From NCBI RefSeq assembly GCF_002078875.1, contig NC_034421.1:14899218-14963217 (forward strand): a stretch of 64,000 bases of DNA, in the 5' to 3' direction. This DNA comes from Numida meleagris. Its lineage: Eukaryota > Chordata > Aves > Galliformes > Numididae. The position numbers and the translations under genes are program-made. Positions 49,786 through 63,900 of the stretch are shown here, in pieces. The notes beneath the pieces were generated by a model, which ran no database searches, had not been told where the DNA came from, and saw nothing but the letters and a program-made list of their open reading frames with translations. The stretch's first letter is position 1, and every line of letters begins with the position of its first letter.

Positions 49786-51867
49786 ATATAATATCGTTAA
49801 TATATATTAGTAACAAAACTTATTTTAACTCTTAGTATATATATTTTTGAGCATTAAAAAAAAATCAGAGTGACAAAATCACAAAACTAGTGGGATATTT
49901 GGCTCTGTTTTTATAAAACTGATGCATCAATGTCTAGTTCAATTGCAGAGGCTGGGATTCTTAGTGAGTTCTCAAGGTGTTCATCAGAGAGTTTTGATGA
50001 AATATTACTCTTCCTGGACTTCATCCCTGACAACAATTATTCACAAATGTCCATACTGCCAAAAAGTGATGACACGAATAAGACTGATTGTGAAGTGAGG
50101 GATATCTTTCTCTGGTAAGAGGGGTCTTATGAAAGTTTGATAGAGAGACATGATCACGTTTTTGAGTTGAATATCTCATTGCAACTCTATAAACTTCATT
50201 CGAAAATCTGCAGGCAATGTATTTATGTCAACTGAAAATAGAGTCACAAATATAAATTGATGATTTTTTTTGGCAACCTTGAAACCTATTCTCAAATCCC
50301 CTTATCAAAATGGAAAGCACGGCTGCATATTGTTCTCTGTACACAGGACTGTGTTTAGGCAATGTATCAAAATGCATACTATTATTTGCCATAACTTGAG
50401 AATCACATGATTCTGTGTCCTTACATGCTCTCTTTTCCAGCAATGGTTGGTAAAACAGTGCTCAACTCAACAAACAAATCCATTAAAAACCAATAACATT
50501 AAGTTCACAGCACTGAGAGAATGTTTCCCCTTGACAGAGAGAATCAGGTTCCCGAGTGGGTGCTTTATACAGGGAATGGAAAGCAAATCTAATTAAAATC
50601 CAGTACATGCGTTCAGATAACTACATATGTACCCCAGAAGGATCATGACAAGCAACAGAAGAGCCATGCTATCCGCTTCAGAATTAAGAGAAACTTAGAA
50701 TCCAGGTGGTACTTGCATTTAAAGCCAAGATCCTATTAACAGGGACGGGTGGAAAAAAATTAATCTAAAAAGGTTTTACTTGTAAAATATGGTCTTTTAA
50801 ATATTTCCTAAATTCTATGTAAAAAATGAGTATTAAAGGTTTTTTAACATAATATTCTAAGAAATATGTTTTTATTTGTTTTTCTTACTTAAGAAAACCA
50901 CTTTCAATGAAAAATTGCAAGCTTTTTGTTAAGTGTAACTTTTCTTTTGGATGTGACCACTACTGTTAATGCTGAAAACCAATGGATCTACTTTCAGCCC
51001 TGTACCACAAAGGCCTAATCATTTTGATTATTCTTTTCAATAACATAATAAGCCCCTTCTCATTTCTTAGTGTGCTCTAATTCTGTGATTTAGCTGAAAT
51101 CTATGGATTTAAGAGCATTGTAAGAGCAAAATATACACAACACTGGGTAGAGAGGAGACTACAGGCATTTAGAAGCAATGTCCAAGTTTGCACAGGGTGT
51201 TCAAAGCTGACAAAATGAAAAAGATTTTAAATGGAGGATTCCCTGGTGGTCTACCAAAATATACACAAAGTTTACCTGAAAGAAAAGCTCTGACAGTTTT
51301 TAACACTTTCACCAGCAAAACTAGAGATGAAAACAAAACAAGAAAATTGAGAAAAAGACACAGTAATGAAAAAGTCTTCTGAATAGCTGCTAGAATCAGA
51401 AATCATTTTTCCTGATTCAGTACCAATTGCTTCATCGTGGTGACCGTGCTGTTGAGAACTCAAACCAACCTGTTTGCTCTGGGCACTGTGGACTGAGCTT
51501 CCTGGAGTAGATTCTCTTCTCTGGTTCATTCAGCTTTGGGAAGACTGTCTGGAGATGTGAATCTCGGACGTGCTAATTAAGAAGTACTTGGAGTGATGCC
51601 CCTTTACCAGTTACTTTTTTCGAAGTAATGAGAGCAGAACATAGTACAAAACTGACCAGGCAGTATAATAATTTCTACAGAGTAACCTTTTTCCTTGTAA
51701 TCATTTACACCGTTGTCAATCATGTATAATTTGCACCTTAGCCTGAAGAACTTTGTATATTCTCTTCTCCCACTTTAACCATTTGAGGAGATCACAGATT
51801 CATCAAGATGAGAAGTAGCCGTACAATATGTCTTTCTCTTTCCAACCAGAAAGAGTTTAGAAGTATA
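49786..51867. other. AT-rich stretch, no gene recognised
   Basis: No exon, RNA gene or repeat family is recognised between the mariner relic and the CR1 element. The composition is strongly AT-rich. Confidence 0.5.
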
Positions 51868-54543
51868 GGCAAGGAAGGAGGGGTAGTGGCGTGGCTCTCT
51901 ATGTTAGAGACTGTTTTGATGTTATTGAGCTTGCAACTGGGGAAGACAACATTGAATCTCTATGGGTTAGGATCAAAGGAAAGGCTGACAAGGCAGACAT
52001 CCTGGTGGGGGTCTTTTATAGACCGCCTAACCAGGATGAAGAGACAGATGAGGCGTTCTATAAACAGCCGGCTGAAGTTGCGCGATCGCAGGCCTTGTCC
52101 TCATGGGAGACTTCAACTTCCCTGATATATGCTGGGAATACAACATGGTGCAGAAGAAGCAGTCTAGGAGGTTTCTCGAGTGTATGGAAGATAACTTCCT
52201 TCTGCAGCTGGTGAGAGAGCCTACCAGGGGAGGTGCCCTGCTAGACCTGCTGTTTACAAATAGGGAAGGTCTGGTAGGAGATGTGGAAGTTGGGGGCTGC
52301 CTTGGACAGAGCGACCATGAAATGGTAGAGTTCTCAGTTCTTGGTGAAACCAGGAGAGGGGACAGCAAAACTGCTACCTTGGACTTTCGGAGGGCAGACT
52401 TTGAATTGTTCAGGAGGCTGGTAGGGAGGGTCCCTTGGGATTCGGTCCTGGAGGGCAAAGGGGTCCAGGAAGGCTGGCTGCTCCTCAAGAAGGAAGTCCT
52501 GAAGGCGCAGGAACAGGCTGTCCCCCTGAGCCGCAAGATGAGCCGGCGGGGAAGGAGACTGGCGTGGATGAACAGGGAGCTTTTCCTGAGGCTCCAGGAG
52601 AAAAAGAGAATCTACCTCCTGTGGAAGAAGGGACAGGCAACTCGGAAAGAGTACAAAGAGGTTGTCAAGATGTGCAGGGAGAAAATTAGAAAGGCAAAGG
52701 CCCAGCTCGAACTAAGCTTGGCTGCTGGGATTAAAGGGAACGAGAAACTCTTCTACAAATATATTAACAGTAGAGAGAAGAAGGAGAATCTCCATTCTTT
52801 ATTGGACGCAGCTGGGAATGTGGCCAATGAGGACAATGAAAAGGTTGAGGTTCTCAATACCTTTTTTATGTCTGTCTTTAAAAGCCAGACCAGATGTCCT
52901 CAGAGCACTCTACTCTCTGACCTGGAAGTCTCGGATGGGGAGCAAAACAAACCCCCCATGATTCAGGAAGAAATGGTCAGAGAGCTATTACTCCACCTGG
53001 ATTGCCACAAGTCCGTGGGGCTGGACGAGATCCACCCAAGAGTACTGAGGGAGCTGGCGGAGGAGATAGCCAAGCCACTTTCCATCATCTACTGGCATTC
53101 CTGGTCAACTGGAGAGGTCCCAGAAGACAGGAAACTTGCCAATGTGACTCCCATCTACAAGAAGGGTCGTACAGGCCTGTCAGCCTGACCTTGGTGCCAG
53201 GAAAGGTTATGGAGCAGATTGTCCTGGGGGAGATCACGCGGCATTTGCAGGACAACCGGGGGATCAGGCCCAGCCAGCATGGGGGTTTGTGAAGGGCAGG
53301 TCCTGCTTGACCAACCCGATCTCCTTCTGTGATCAAGTGACCCTTCTGGTGGATGAGGGAAAGGCTGTTGATGTGGTCTACCTAGACTTCAGCAAAGCCT
53401 TTGACACTGTCTCCCACAGTATTCTCCTGGAGAAACTGGCAGCCCATGGCTTGGACAGGTACACCCTTTGCTGGGTAAGGAGCTGGCTGGAGGGCCGGGC
53501 CCAGAGAGTGGTGGTGAATGGAGTTAAATCCAGCTGGCGACCGGTCACGAGAGGTGTTCCCCAGGGGTCGGTGCTGGGGCCTGTCCTCTTCAATATCTTT
53601 ATTGATGACCTGGATGAGGGCATTGAGAGCACCCTCAGTAAGTTTGCAGATGACACCAAGCTGGCAGGAAGTGTCGATCTGCCTGGGGGTAGCAAGGCCC
53701 TACAGAGAGATCTGGACAGGCTGGATCTCTTGGCTGAAGCCAACGGGATGAGGTTCAACAAGACCAAGTGCCAGGTCCTGCACTTTGGCCGCAACAACCC
53801 CAGGCAACGCTACAGGCTTGGGGCAGAGTGGCTGGAAGACTGTGTGAAGGAAATGGACCTGGGGGTATTGGTCAGTGCTCAGTTGAGCATGAGCCAGCAG
53901 TGTGCCCAGGTGGCCAGGAAGGCCAATGGCATCCTGGCTTGGATCAGAAATAGTGTTGCCAGTAGGAGTAGGGAAGTCATTGTCCCTCTGTACTCAGCCC
54001 TAGTGAGGCCCCACCTCGAGTACTGTGTCCAGTTTTGGGCCCCTCACTGCAAGAAAGACATTGAGGCCCTGGAGCATGTTCAGAGGAGGGCGATGAAGCT
54101 GGTGAGGGGTCTGGAGCACAGGCCTTATGAGGAGCGGCTGAGGGAGCTGGGATTGTTCAGTCTGGAGAAGAGGAGGCTCAGGGGAGACCTCATCGCTCTC
54201 TATAACTACCTGAAGGGAGGTTGTAGTGAGCTGGGGATCAGCCTCTTCTCTCTTGTAACTAGTGACAGGACAAGAGGGAATGGCCTCAAGTTGCGCCAGG
54301 GGAGATTTAGGCTGGACATTAGGAAACACTACTTTTCTGAAAGAGTGGTCAGGCGCTGGAACTGGCTGCCCAGAGAGGTGGTTTAGTCACCGTCCCTGGA
54401 GGTGTTCAAGAAACATTTAGATATAGTGCTGAGAGATATGGTTTACTGGGGTTATTGGTGGTAGGTGGATGGTTGGACTGGATGATCTTGTAGGTCTTTT
54501 CCAACCTAGCTAATTCTATGATTCTATGATTCTATGATTCTAT
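51868..54543 (+). mobile_element. CR1 LINE, 2.7 kb, endonuclease C-terminus plus reverse transcriptase and 3' tail
   Basis: A GC-rich island in AT-rich DNA. The plus strand carries the end of the APE-type endonuclease (VALYVRDCFD-like, GVFYRPPNQDEE, GDFNFPDICWE, SDHEMVEF), then the ORF2 linker and reverse transcriptase with [23 protein letters not shown] and catalytic FADD at 53643-53654. It ends in four tail octamers (ATTCTATG). Reading-frame breaks occur near 52,080, 53,168 and 53,286, with a stop at about 54,384 a few codons before the normal end. It is 5'-truncated relative to full-length CR1 and inactive, but only lightly diverged. It lies tail-to-tail with the right-hand ACSM gene. Confidence 0.95.
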
Positions 54544-54995
54544 GAATGTTATAGGGAGAGTATTTAAAGAGAGAATATCATTTCATCGCAGCTTGTACTT
54601 GTTACAGGGCAGAGATTATTTTTATTAAATTCTCATTTATTTGTAATTGTCAAAACTGCTGTGGACTTTTTTTAAAAGGAATTTGGTGTTTATATTAATC
54701 GTAGTAAAAAAATTAAACTTCTATGCAGTCTTGGATCACTCTCTTCTCTCTCTCATATCACATTTTTAATTGTTTGTGACTTTTCCCATCTGAGTTGTTG
54801 TAAGTTGATGGTAAAAGTGGTTCTCATATCACACATCCTCAAGTTACATGAGCGGTGCCTCCATTTTTGGCCCCCATAGCTTGTTCTTCCATACATTCTC
54901 TTGGTGCTCTGGTTCATGATAACATGCCAAGTCCAAACACTATGCTATGGCTGGTTTGGATGATGGAAAATTTCTCTCCTCCATTTTCAGATAAT
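54544..54995 (-). other. likely 3' UTR of the right-hand ACSM gene
   Basis: AT-rich sequence between the ACSM stop codon and the CR1 tail, containing the poly(A) signal candidates listed separately. No other feature is seen. Confidence 0.5.
54621..54641 (-). terminator. candidate poly(A) signals of the right-hand ACSM gene
   Basis: TTTATT at 54621-54626 and again at 54636-54641 read AATAAA on the minus strand, about 355-375 bases past the stop codon and about 80 bases before the CR1 tail. Confidence 0.5.
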
Positions 54996-57900
54996 GTTAT
55001 GCTCTTCCCCACTCTTTGTTTCTTAGAACCTTTCTCTGGATTTTCCCAGTAGTTGTCTTTGGTAGAGACTGAACAAACTCCACCTGAATGACAAAAAATG
55101 CTCAATTTTAGCCAGAGACATTGTGATTGATCTCTGAGATGCAAGGAAAAGACACACAAACATTACAGTGAGGGTAACAAGCTGGGGAGCTGCACAGCTT
55201 GGGGCTGAGATGGTGAAATTCCTTGCTGCATGTCTTAGCTCGGCTGCACCAGCCGTGCTTACTTGCAAGAGCAAGAACAGTGATCCTGGGGAGGAGTGTG
55301 CTTCAACTATTAGGAAAGAGAATCATGGGTGTTCTCCAGCCCCTTTGAAGCCAGCAGAAATTTCTGCTTTTTTTTTTTTTTTTTGGGTGAGTCTAAACAG
55401 AGCTCAGGAAAGGAATCAGTAAGAACAGAAGAATTCCTTGTCCATTTGAGTTGCTGTGAAAATCTTGGTATTTCAGGAACTGTACTCTGGTAAAGATAAG
55501 TTGTATTACCATTTTTATCTTTTCTTTCTTCTTTTTTTCCCTCTGAGGAAAAACAGCAAATCCAAGACTACAGCTGCAACACATTCTATGATTTATTTTT
55601 ATGTTATCTATGTTGGAAGAGTTTGTTACAAAGCAGTGCAAAAGAAACTGAGGCAGGGCAAAAACAGCTTGGTTTCTGATGTAATTAGAAGACCTGACTC
55701 TTTGTGGTGTACTTACCTTCCTTGGGTACTTGTAAGGAGCAGTCACCTTTTTGACATGTTGCTGAAGATCATGAGTCAGTTTTTCTGGGTCGTGTGATGC
55801 AAAAGCAGGAGCCAAAACAACAAAGGCTTTGACTACCTGTGTCACAAAAGTGAAAGGACTCCATTAACTTCTAGATGCGGTAATTAAGGGATTGTTAAAA
55901 CTGAAGACCAAAATACAAACATGTGAAATGTTGAGTTTTTCTTTAATCTCCCCCGTCCTTGGCAGTTTATTACAAAATGAGTTGTAATGAATGATATATA
56001 CTGAAGCACTGGAATGTTCGCTTTATCTTCCTTCCATGTTTCTCTTCTTCTTAACTTTATACACTACCAAACTTTCCAAAAGTTTTAGAGTAGAAAGCAG
56101 CTGAAAATTTCATCTCAGATCTCAAAGATGTGTTGCTAAGCTGAAAAAAACAGAACCAAAAAAACCCTCTCTGGTTATCACTGACACCATATGCTTGGTG
56201 ACAAAATGAAAGGAATTAAATCTCAAATACTATTTCTTAGACAAAAAAGATGCCACAATAGATATGTTTTTCCAACTCAAACCTTGCTAAGAGGGAAATG
56301 CTGAAATTCTGAGATCTATTAAGGCACGGTTTTTAATTTTTTAACCCATTTTAATTTCTAAATCTTCCACGATTTCATTCAAAGGAAGCCCAGTATATGC
56401 AGAGAACTTGATGCTTAGAATAAAATGCATTTCTTTCCATATATGTATATAGTTTTTTACCTCCCCTCGAATTGGATCAGGACTGCTGACAACAGCTGAC
56501 TCTGAGACTGCTGGGTGTTGTATTAATGCACTTTCAACTTCAAATGGACCAATACGATACCTAGGAGAAAAATACAGATATGATAACCACAGCAAGCTTG
56601 TCATACCACTAGTTTTTTCAGATTGAATTTTTTGATAAAAACAGATCACTGACAGGTAAACAATGGAATCTAAAAGCAACTGACTTACCCAGAAGAATTA
56701 ATTACATCATCAGATCTTCCAACAAACCAAACATATCCCTCTTCATCCATAATCCCTCTGTCCCCAGTGACATAAAAGTTTCCAGTCATGCAGGCAGCAG
56801 TTTTCTCTGGATTATCCTGACAACAATCAATGGTAAAAGAAAGAATGTGATCAGGACTATTTCTTAAGCAATTCTCACAGTAGTATGTTTAATCCTATTT
56901 TATGACTTCGGTTTAAAGAAAAAAGAGTCACATTAACTAGCAGCCTTTATGTGAGAAGAGGAAAAGAATATTTGTGTATCCATGGATTCATGTTCTGGGG
57001 TACAAGGGTGTGCTCCATCAAAATGCTCATTTATCACAGTATTTTGCTAAAATGTATAATCCACTCTCTTCAGATAAACGTTTTTCTTCTTGCAGGGGGT
57101 CTCCACAATGACCTATCAATAGAAACTTTTCACCTCTATCCTGTAAGACCAAAGCAAAATGAAGTGTCCTACAGGAAAAACTTCATTAACTATGCTGATC
57201 TATTGGATGCACATTATACAAGAAAAGAACAGCTTGACAACAGAAAACATGAGTAAAATTGAAGCAACAGTACCAAACTAAGGGTTTGTTTAACCATGCA
57301 ATTAATTTCTGGGAGTTGTTAGGTGATGCTACAAATACCCAAATATTATGTGGGTTCAGAAGAGCATGAAACATACAGTTAGGTTCCCCAAAGCTTATTC
57401 AGTGTGATGGTCCAAATTCAGCAGAGAAAATCTATCATGGTCAGGTACAGGTGTGGAACAAGGTACTTCTGCTTCATGATGCAAGTTGCAGTTATATTCT
57501 GCCAATCTGTTCTTGTCAGATGTACTGATCAGACTCAGAGCTCTCAAGTCACCTAGAGAGACCCTGTGAAGATGCTGGATGAAATTCTGCTCTTCAGTAA
57601 GTAACTTTGCCCTGGGTCTCTCTTGAGCTTCCTGGCAGTCACAGGCAGGCAGTCCAATTCAAACTTACTAAGTACTCAGAGAACATGCAGAAGGGTCGTG
57701 CAGGTTGAACTTGGATAGCAATGTTGCCTTCTTCTCCTTCAGGCAGAACAGCCCCGTGGTCATCTATGATCTATGGGAAGAATCATAGAATTACAGAATA
57801 CCTTGAGTTGTAGGAGACCTCCAAGGATCATCAGGTCCAACTCCTGGCTCACAATGTCTAAGAGTGTTGTCCAAATGCTTCTTGAACTCAGGCAGCTTGG

Positions 57901-60900
57901 GGCCATGATCACTGGCCTGGGGGACCTGTTTCAGTGCCCAACTACCAGTGCCCAAAGGGACGTAACATTACTGCTTTAACTTAATGAAATATCTGTGCTG
58001 TAATAAGTGAACGGCACACAGGGACACAGTCAGCATTCTCTTAACACACATACCTACAACTACAGCTGAGCTCAGATGTAGTGTATCAACATACCCGCAC
58101 ATCATAAGGTGGAACAGCTTTTCCCAAAGAGCCAGGCTTAATTTTCATTCCTTTCATATTGGCACATATTGTTACCTGCATAATAGATAAATATATATAT
58201 ATTCATATATGTGCAGTGTTATGTAGATTTTATTATTGGCTTGCGTTTGGCATGACACCTCTTCATGACTTTCTCATGACCAGGACTGAATCAGGACCAA
58301 AGCACCATGGTTCTCCATCACATCGGGGAAGGGTCAGTCATGTGGGATGAGGTTGTTTGTACTCAGACTGAGCCAGTGGATTCTTTTGTAAACACTTGAA
58401 TTTTCAAGCCAGCAGAGATCAAACAGCAGAGACATCACATATCCTATTTCAATAATGGGACAATTAATTTGGGACTATCTCAAGGGTAAGTGGAGAGAAT
58501 GACTGAAATCTGATTCTTGATAGCTTTGTTATGTTCACTTACAGAGTCAGCAGGGATGTGAACTGATTTCAAACTTTCCATCAGAAGCTCAGATAGGCCA
58601 AGCTGATACTCAGAGCAAATTAACTGTTATTTTCCCTTTTTAAGCAAAGGCGATGAAGGGATCTACTACAAGTTACTTCGCAGGGAGCTTCTTTTTAAAA
58701 AAGTTCATTTAAATGATTTTCTCCTTGCCATTGATTTATGCCTTGGGTATTGTTACTTTTGAGATGGCATACTGCAGGAATTAATGCAAACATACTGTTT
58801 CAGTCTGGCCATAACCTTCATAGATATCCAGCCCTGTTTGGATTTTCCACTTCTCCAACACTTCAGGATTGAGTGGTTCTCCTCCAGTCACACAATGTTT
58901 CAGAGTCATGAACTTGTAGCTTGAGAAGAATAGCAAATAAAATAGTTTTCTTAATTTTTGAAAATAGCAGTTGAATGGTCTTACCTGGGGAACATGCCTC
59001 AAATTTCAAAGGAAGTATGCCTAAAACTTCACAAGCTACTTTGGAAATGACTATAATACTTCTGTCACACTACCCTTGATTGGACTTCTAGATTGTTCAA
59101 GTTACCACTGAGAGGATTTATCTCTGTGTCAGTAGGACCTGGGTAGGGACAAAAAAAGTGCAAATTTTCTTGGAAGAAGAGTAAACGAAGGCATTTCCTT
59201 GGGAAAAGAACAAGAAAAGAGCTATCTGAACAAGCACTTCAAGTGTTCTTGGAAAGCTGAATTAGGTGACTATGTCCTGGCAAAATATGACAATGAGTAC
59301 ATGAGTACGGGTATGAAATCTCCTTACAAACCAGACTGACTACTTCTCATAAGCTTAAATATTTTACGGTGTAACAGATCAGTGGGGACAGCTGCCAAAT
59401 AACTATCAGCATGTCAAATTCCTCGAAATGTTCAAATGTTCACTTTGTTCTCAAGGATACAGGAATGACTTCATTGTACTCCAGCAGCTCCTTGATCCAG
59501 TGCTGTCTGAAATCCTCCTTGACTGAAATTTAACTGTGAGCCATAAGTTTGGAGGAAGTGACACCTTAAAAAAAATACATAATTTTTATCCGATAATTTT
59601 TATCTAGTTTCCTACGTGCTCTTTTTTTCAGAGATTGCATTCCTGAAGCCTGAATGGACTAAGGTATAAATACTTATTCTCCTCTTTTGGAATATAGCCT
59701 TCTCTTCTGAGAGCAAATTTTTGTTAATTAGCTTTCCTTTAATTGAAAAAAAAACAACCTAACATAAGCAACTAAACAGCCGGTGCTGTCAGAGCATTAT
59801 ATCCCAGCTCCTGCTACCCCTACAACACACAGATGTGCAGTACCTGCTCACATCGTGTTGGACAAGCATGCGGTAGGCAGTGGGGGCAGTGCAAAAGGTG
59901 GTGATAGGATATCTTGAGAGAGTCTAGAAAAAAAAAAATCCAGTTTGTCTGCTTCATTTATGCCAGGTGGAAATAAAGCTCACAGCATGAAATGTTATGC
60001 TTACTTCTGCAATGACTGTTGGTTTAAACTGTGGCATGTGGTGAACAAAAACACAAGATCCACTGATCCATGGTGCAAAAATGCTGCTCCAAGCTGCCTT
60101 TACCCAGCCAGTATCAGAGGTATTCCACATTATATCTGAGGGAGTCAAGTTCATCCAGTGCCTGATAAAGCAGAGGGGAAAAATAAATGGTTCACATGGC
60201 ATGAAAGACTTGACTTAGGCCCACGTCACAGCACAATTAAAGGAAAGGACAGGAGGCTTCCATTAGAAGATGTGGTGTCAGCAATTAGGGCTCTTTAGAA
60301 AGTTTGTAGGAATTTAAGATTTGAAACATTCTCTTTTCCATTCATTTCCTCCTGTTTAACATTTCTAGTGTCTGTTTTACTCCTGAACAGCCCAAAACAG
60401 CCTTGGAATGTGTTGCACAACTGGATTCAAACCAAAAACTGGTCTTCTGGAGTACGCTTTTCTCACCTTGTGGATCAGAGACATCAGCTGAATCACAGGT
60501 TACTTCTCCAGGAAAACAACCAAGTTAGTTCTATTGACTCCACACTACCGCCTTTCAACAGAGAATGCCTAAGGACATGTGTCTTTTGGTTTTCACAGAA
60601 TTTCTACCTTCTTGGGAAATACAAATGAGAATGATGTTCAGTGGAGATAAATCAGTGTCAAACTAGATTCCGAACAAACTGTGACTCTTCAGATACAATA
60701 CTATGATCCAAGGGCTTTTGGCTATATAAGCCTTCTCAAGTAAGGCTTATATAATACTAAAGAACTCAACTTTATCTGGTTTTGCTATAAGGAGGCTACC
60801 CTGACTGCTGCTCTGCAATTAGGCCTTAAGTGATAAAACACTGTGGCTGATGTTTTCAACTGAGTCTACAAAAAACTTTTAATAACCCATGTTTCACCCT

Positions 60901-63900
60901 GAGAGAGGAGAGAGGAGGAAGCAGCAAGATCCTACACTGATGAAACACCCACATTTACTGCAGATTTTACTGTTATATTTAAAAAATAATAATTCTTTAC
61001 TGTGAGGGTGACAGAGCACTGGCACAAGCTGCCTGGAGAGATGGTGGAGTCTTCTCTGGAGATATTCAAAACCCAGCTGGATGCTTTTCTGTGCAACCTG
61101 CTGTAGGGAACTGCTTTAGCAGAGGGGGTTGGACTAGATGATCTCCAGAAGTCCCTTCCAACCGCTGTCACTCAGTGATTATGTCACTTAATCAAGACAC
61201 TGAAAGCATCCAGGAACAATACCTGCTGCTGGTTGCAAATCCGATGCCGTAACTGCTATGGGACTGCACCACCATTTTTGGAGAGCCTGTACTTCCGCTA
61301 GTAAAATAGATGAGCATTGGGTCTTCATTTCTTGTCTTAATGCATTTATGGTCAGCAGATGTCACCCTTCAGAAGAAATAGTATATGATGGCTACAACAT
61401 GTACATTTTCCACAAAGGAAACTTTATTTTTTAAGATTTAGGAATTAAATAGGAAAACAGTTGGCGCTAAAATATAAGATCTCACAAAATAAATAGTTGC
61501 ATCAGATGGTACACATAAGAGTTAGAGAGCACATTTTGATAATCACATTTGTGTTCTGTGCATCATAGCTTTCACAGTGTGAGCACCTAGAGTGTATTCC
61601 AGTGACTGTCTACAGCTATTTTTCAATGGCTCTGAAAGCGCTTGTTGTGGAACAGCAGGTAGCTGCAAAGCCAACTTCTGCCTCAATGCAAACCATCTCC
61701 CACTTTGAAGACAGTGGAAGCCATATTCATGCTATGATGCCAGATAAGGTGCTCTTAGACACACATTATACTACTTAAGTTCAAGACACTGATGAACTGT
61801 CTGGGTTATCAAGATAGTCAAGGGAAGAAATAGCTGATGCCATGTCAGCTTGGCAACAAGAATTGGTAATGGTTGTATTACTGCTGAACTCAAGAGCCAT
61901 TAGGCTAGGCTCTAGTAGACAAGCACAACATGACTCCAAGATTAGTACTCTGTGTGCTTGTGATCACAGTTGTCAGCTTCTAAAGAGGTCTCTGCTTCTG
62001 AGACGCTGAGCAAGGAGCAGCTCAAAGATTTGATTCCAGCTCCAAAAAGGTATGTTGGAGGGATTTGTACTTAATGCAGTGATAACAGTGAGTTGGCAGA
62101 GAGCTGAAAAACATAACTCATGTGTATTTTGGAATCTCAAAACTCAGCAATGCCACCCGACTGACACAGTTTCCTTTATTTCAGAGGGATGATGCTAAGA
62201 TGACTGGAGACTCACGCAAAGAGTTCTCTGAGGTTCAGCCACCCATCTCTGTTCCCTTTGGCTACAATTAGTTTGGCTTTCAGAAACTGGCAGTCAGGCA
62301 AGATAGATTCCACTGCAGGTGCCAGGGTGTCATTGGTAATGATGCACTTGGCCTTTGAAGCCTGAAGTCGGTATAAAATATCTTTGGCTGTTAATTGGGA
62401 TGTTCCTGGAATAAAGACAATTCCTGGAAAAAAGCAACAAACAGCTTGGAAAACGGTTCAGTTCTCTTTATGCTGTTTATACAACATGATAGCGTAGAAT
62501 AAAGACATAGCTCATTTTAATAAGAAATTAATACCTCTGACATGATATAGAACTCAATAGATCAAATTCAGTTAGCTTATGCACATTACTCAGTCAACAT
62601 CTCTGTCTAGCTTGGATTGATTTTGTAGGATGAACAAATGTGAGTTTGGATAATGGGCAGAATGTGATCGCTATCAAATTTTCAGAGGGAAAAAAAAAAA
62701 AGAATTTCCCAGATTTCTATGTGTCCTTTTCCTGAGAATTTTAATAGTCTGAACATATGTGATTGATTTCAGTCTTGCTGCACCTTCAGAGGTGTCAACA
62801 AATTTTTCAACTGGGAAACTGAAGAACTGAGCTACTATATGATATTCCTATATCATAATACAGAAAAAAGCTTGGATACAAAAGAACTGGGTTCCCTGAC
62901 CCTCAGTACCATCTGCAACCTGCAACAATCCCAGAGCAAACAATACAGAAATGCTTTTGTGTGTCCCTGTTGATGCTGAATTATTCTATCATGGATGTTC
63001 TGCAGACTGAAAAGGTGATGGGTCAAATTCTTCTGAAGAATCTGTGGAAATAACAGCAGAGCAGAAAAATACTGTACTGAATTATTAACTATGATTGTCA
63101 TATTACTGCATTAAAACTGTCCATACTGGTAATATGTCTGGACAAATCTGGCCTCAGATTGTAACCATTCAGCCTCCATTGGCTTCAGCTAAACGATGGC
63201 GTTAATTGAACCATCTCTGTTCAGCATCTAGTATACAATGTTATTTAGGTTCCTGTGTGGGTGCTGCCAACTCTCCTTCTATATAAAAGAATTGTACAGA
63301 AAAGAACAGTGAATTCCTGCTTACTTTTTTCCCTTTTTTTTTTTTTTTTTTTTTTCAGATTTTTTTTTTTGGTTTGGTTTGGTTTGTTTATTTTCTGCAT
63401 TCTTTCTGTGTCCAAGAGATCAGTAAGACAACTTACCTGCCCGGATGCAGGCTATACTCATTAGCCACCATTCAGGGACACGAGGCAGAACTGCCAGAAC
63501 TCTATCTCCTTGCTGCAAACCACATGCTTCAGAAAGTATGTTAGCTGTTTTCCTAGACAGAAATCCCAACTCTTCAAAGCTCCACTTCACCTCCTCTCCT
63601 TCATCATTTACCCACCAAAATGCTGGATTTGCCGGTCGTCTTCCATCCTAGAACGTAGCAACAGAACATATTAAATAAGACAGCAAACCTTAAAAGGTTT
63701 AGTTTCAATCCAAAATAACTCCAGACTACGCAAATGATCTCTGGTAATCAGTCCCTTGGAGTGATGTCCACATTTCTGACAAAGAAAAGAAAATACTGCA
63801 TTGTAGTTTCCAGCTACTATTATCCAGCACCCATCACAAAAATTGATTTTTATTGTCTGGTTTTTGTTTCAATGTCTATAAAATAGAAGAAAATCACTAC

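Noticed and set aside
54000..54386. Host gene candidate from the 365-codon frame at 53289-54386
   Set aside because: The [21 protein letters not shown] and FADD boxes identify it as CR1 reverse transcriptase, not a host gene.
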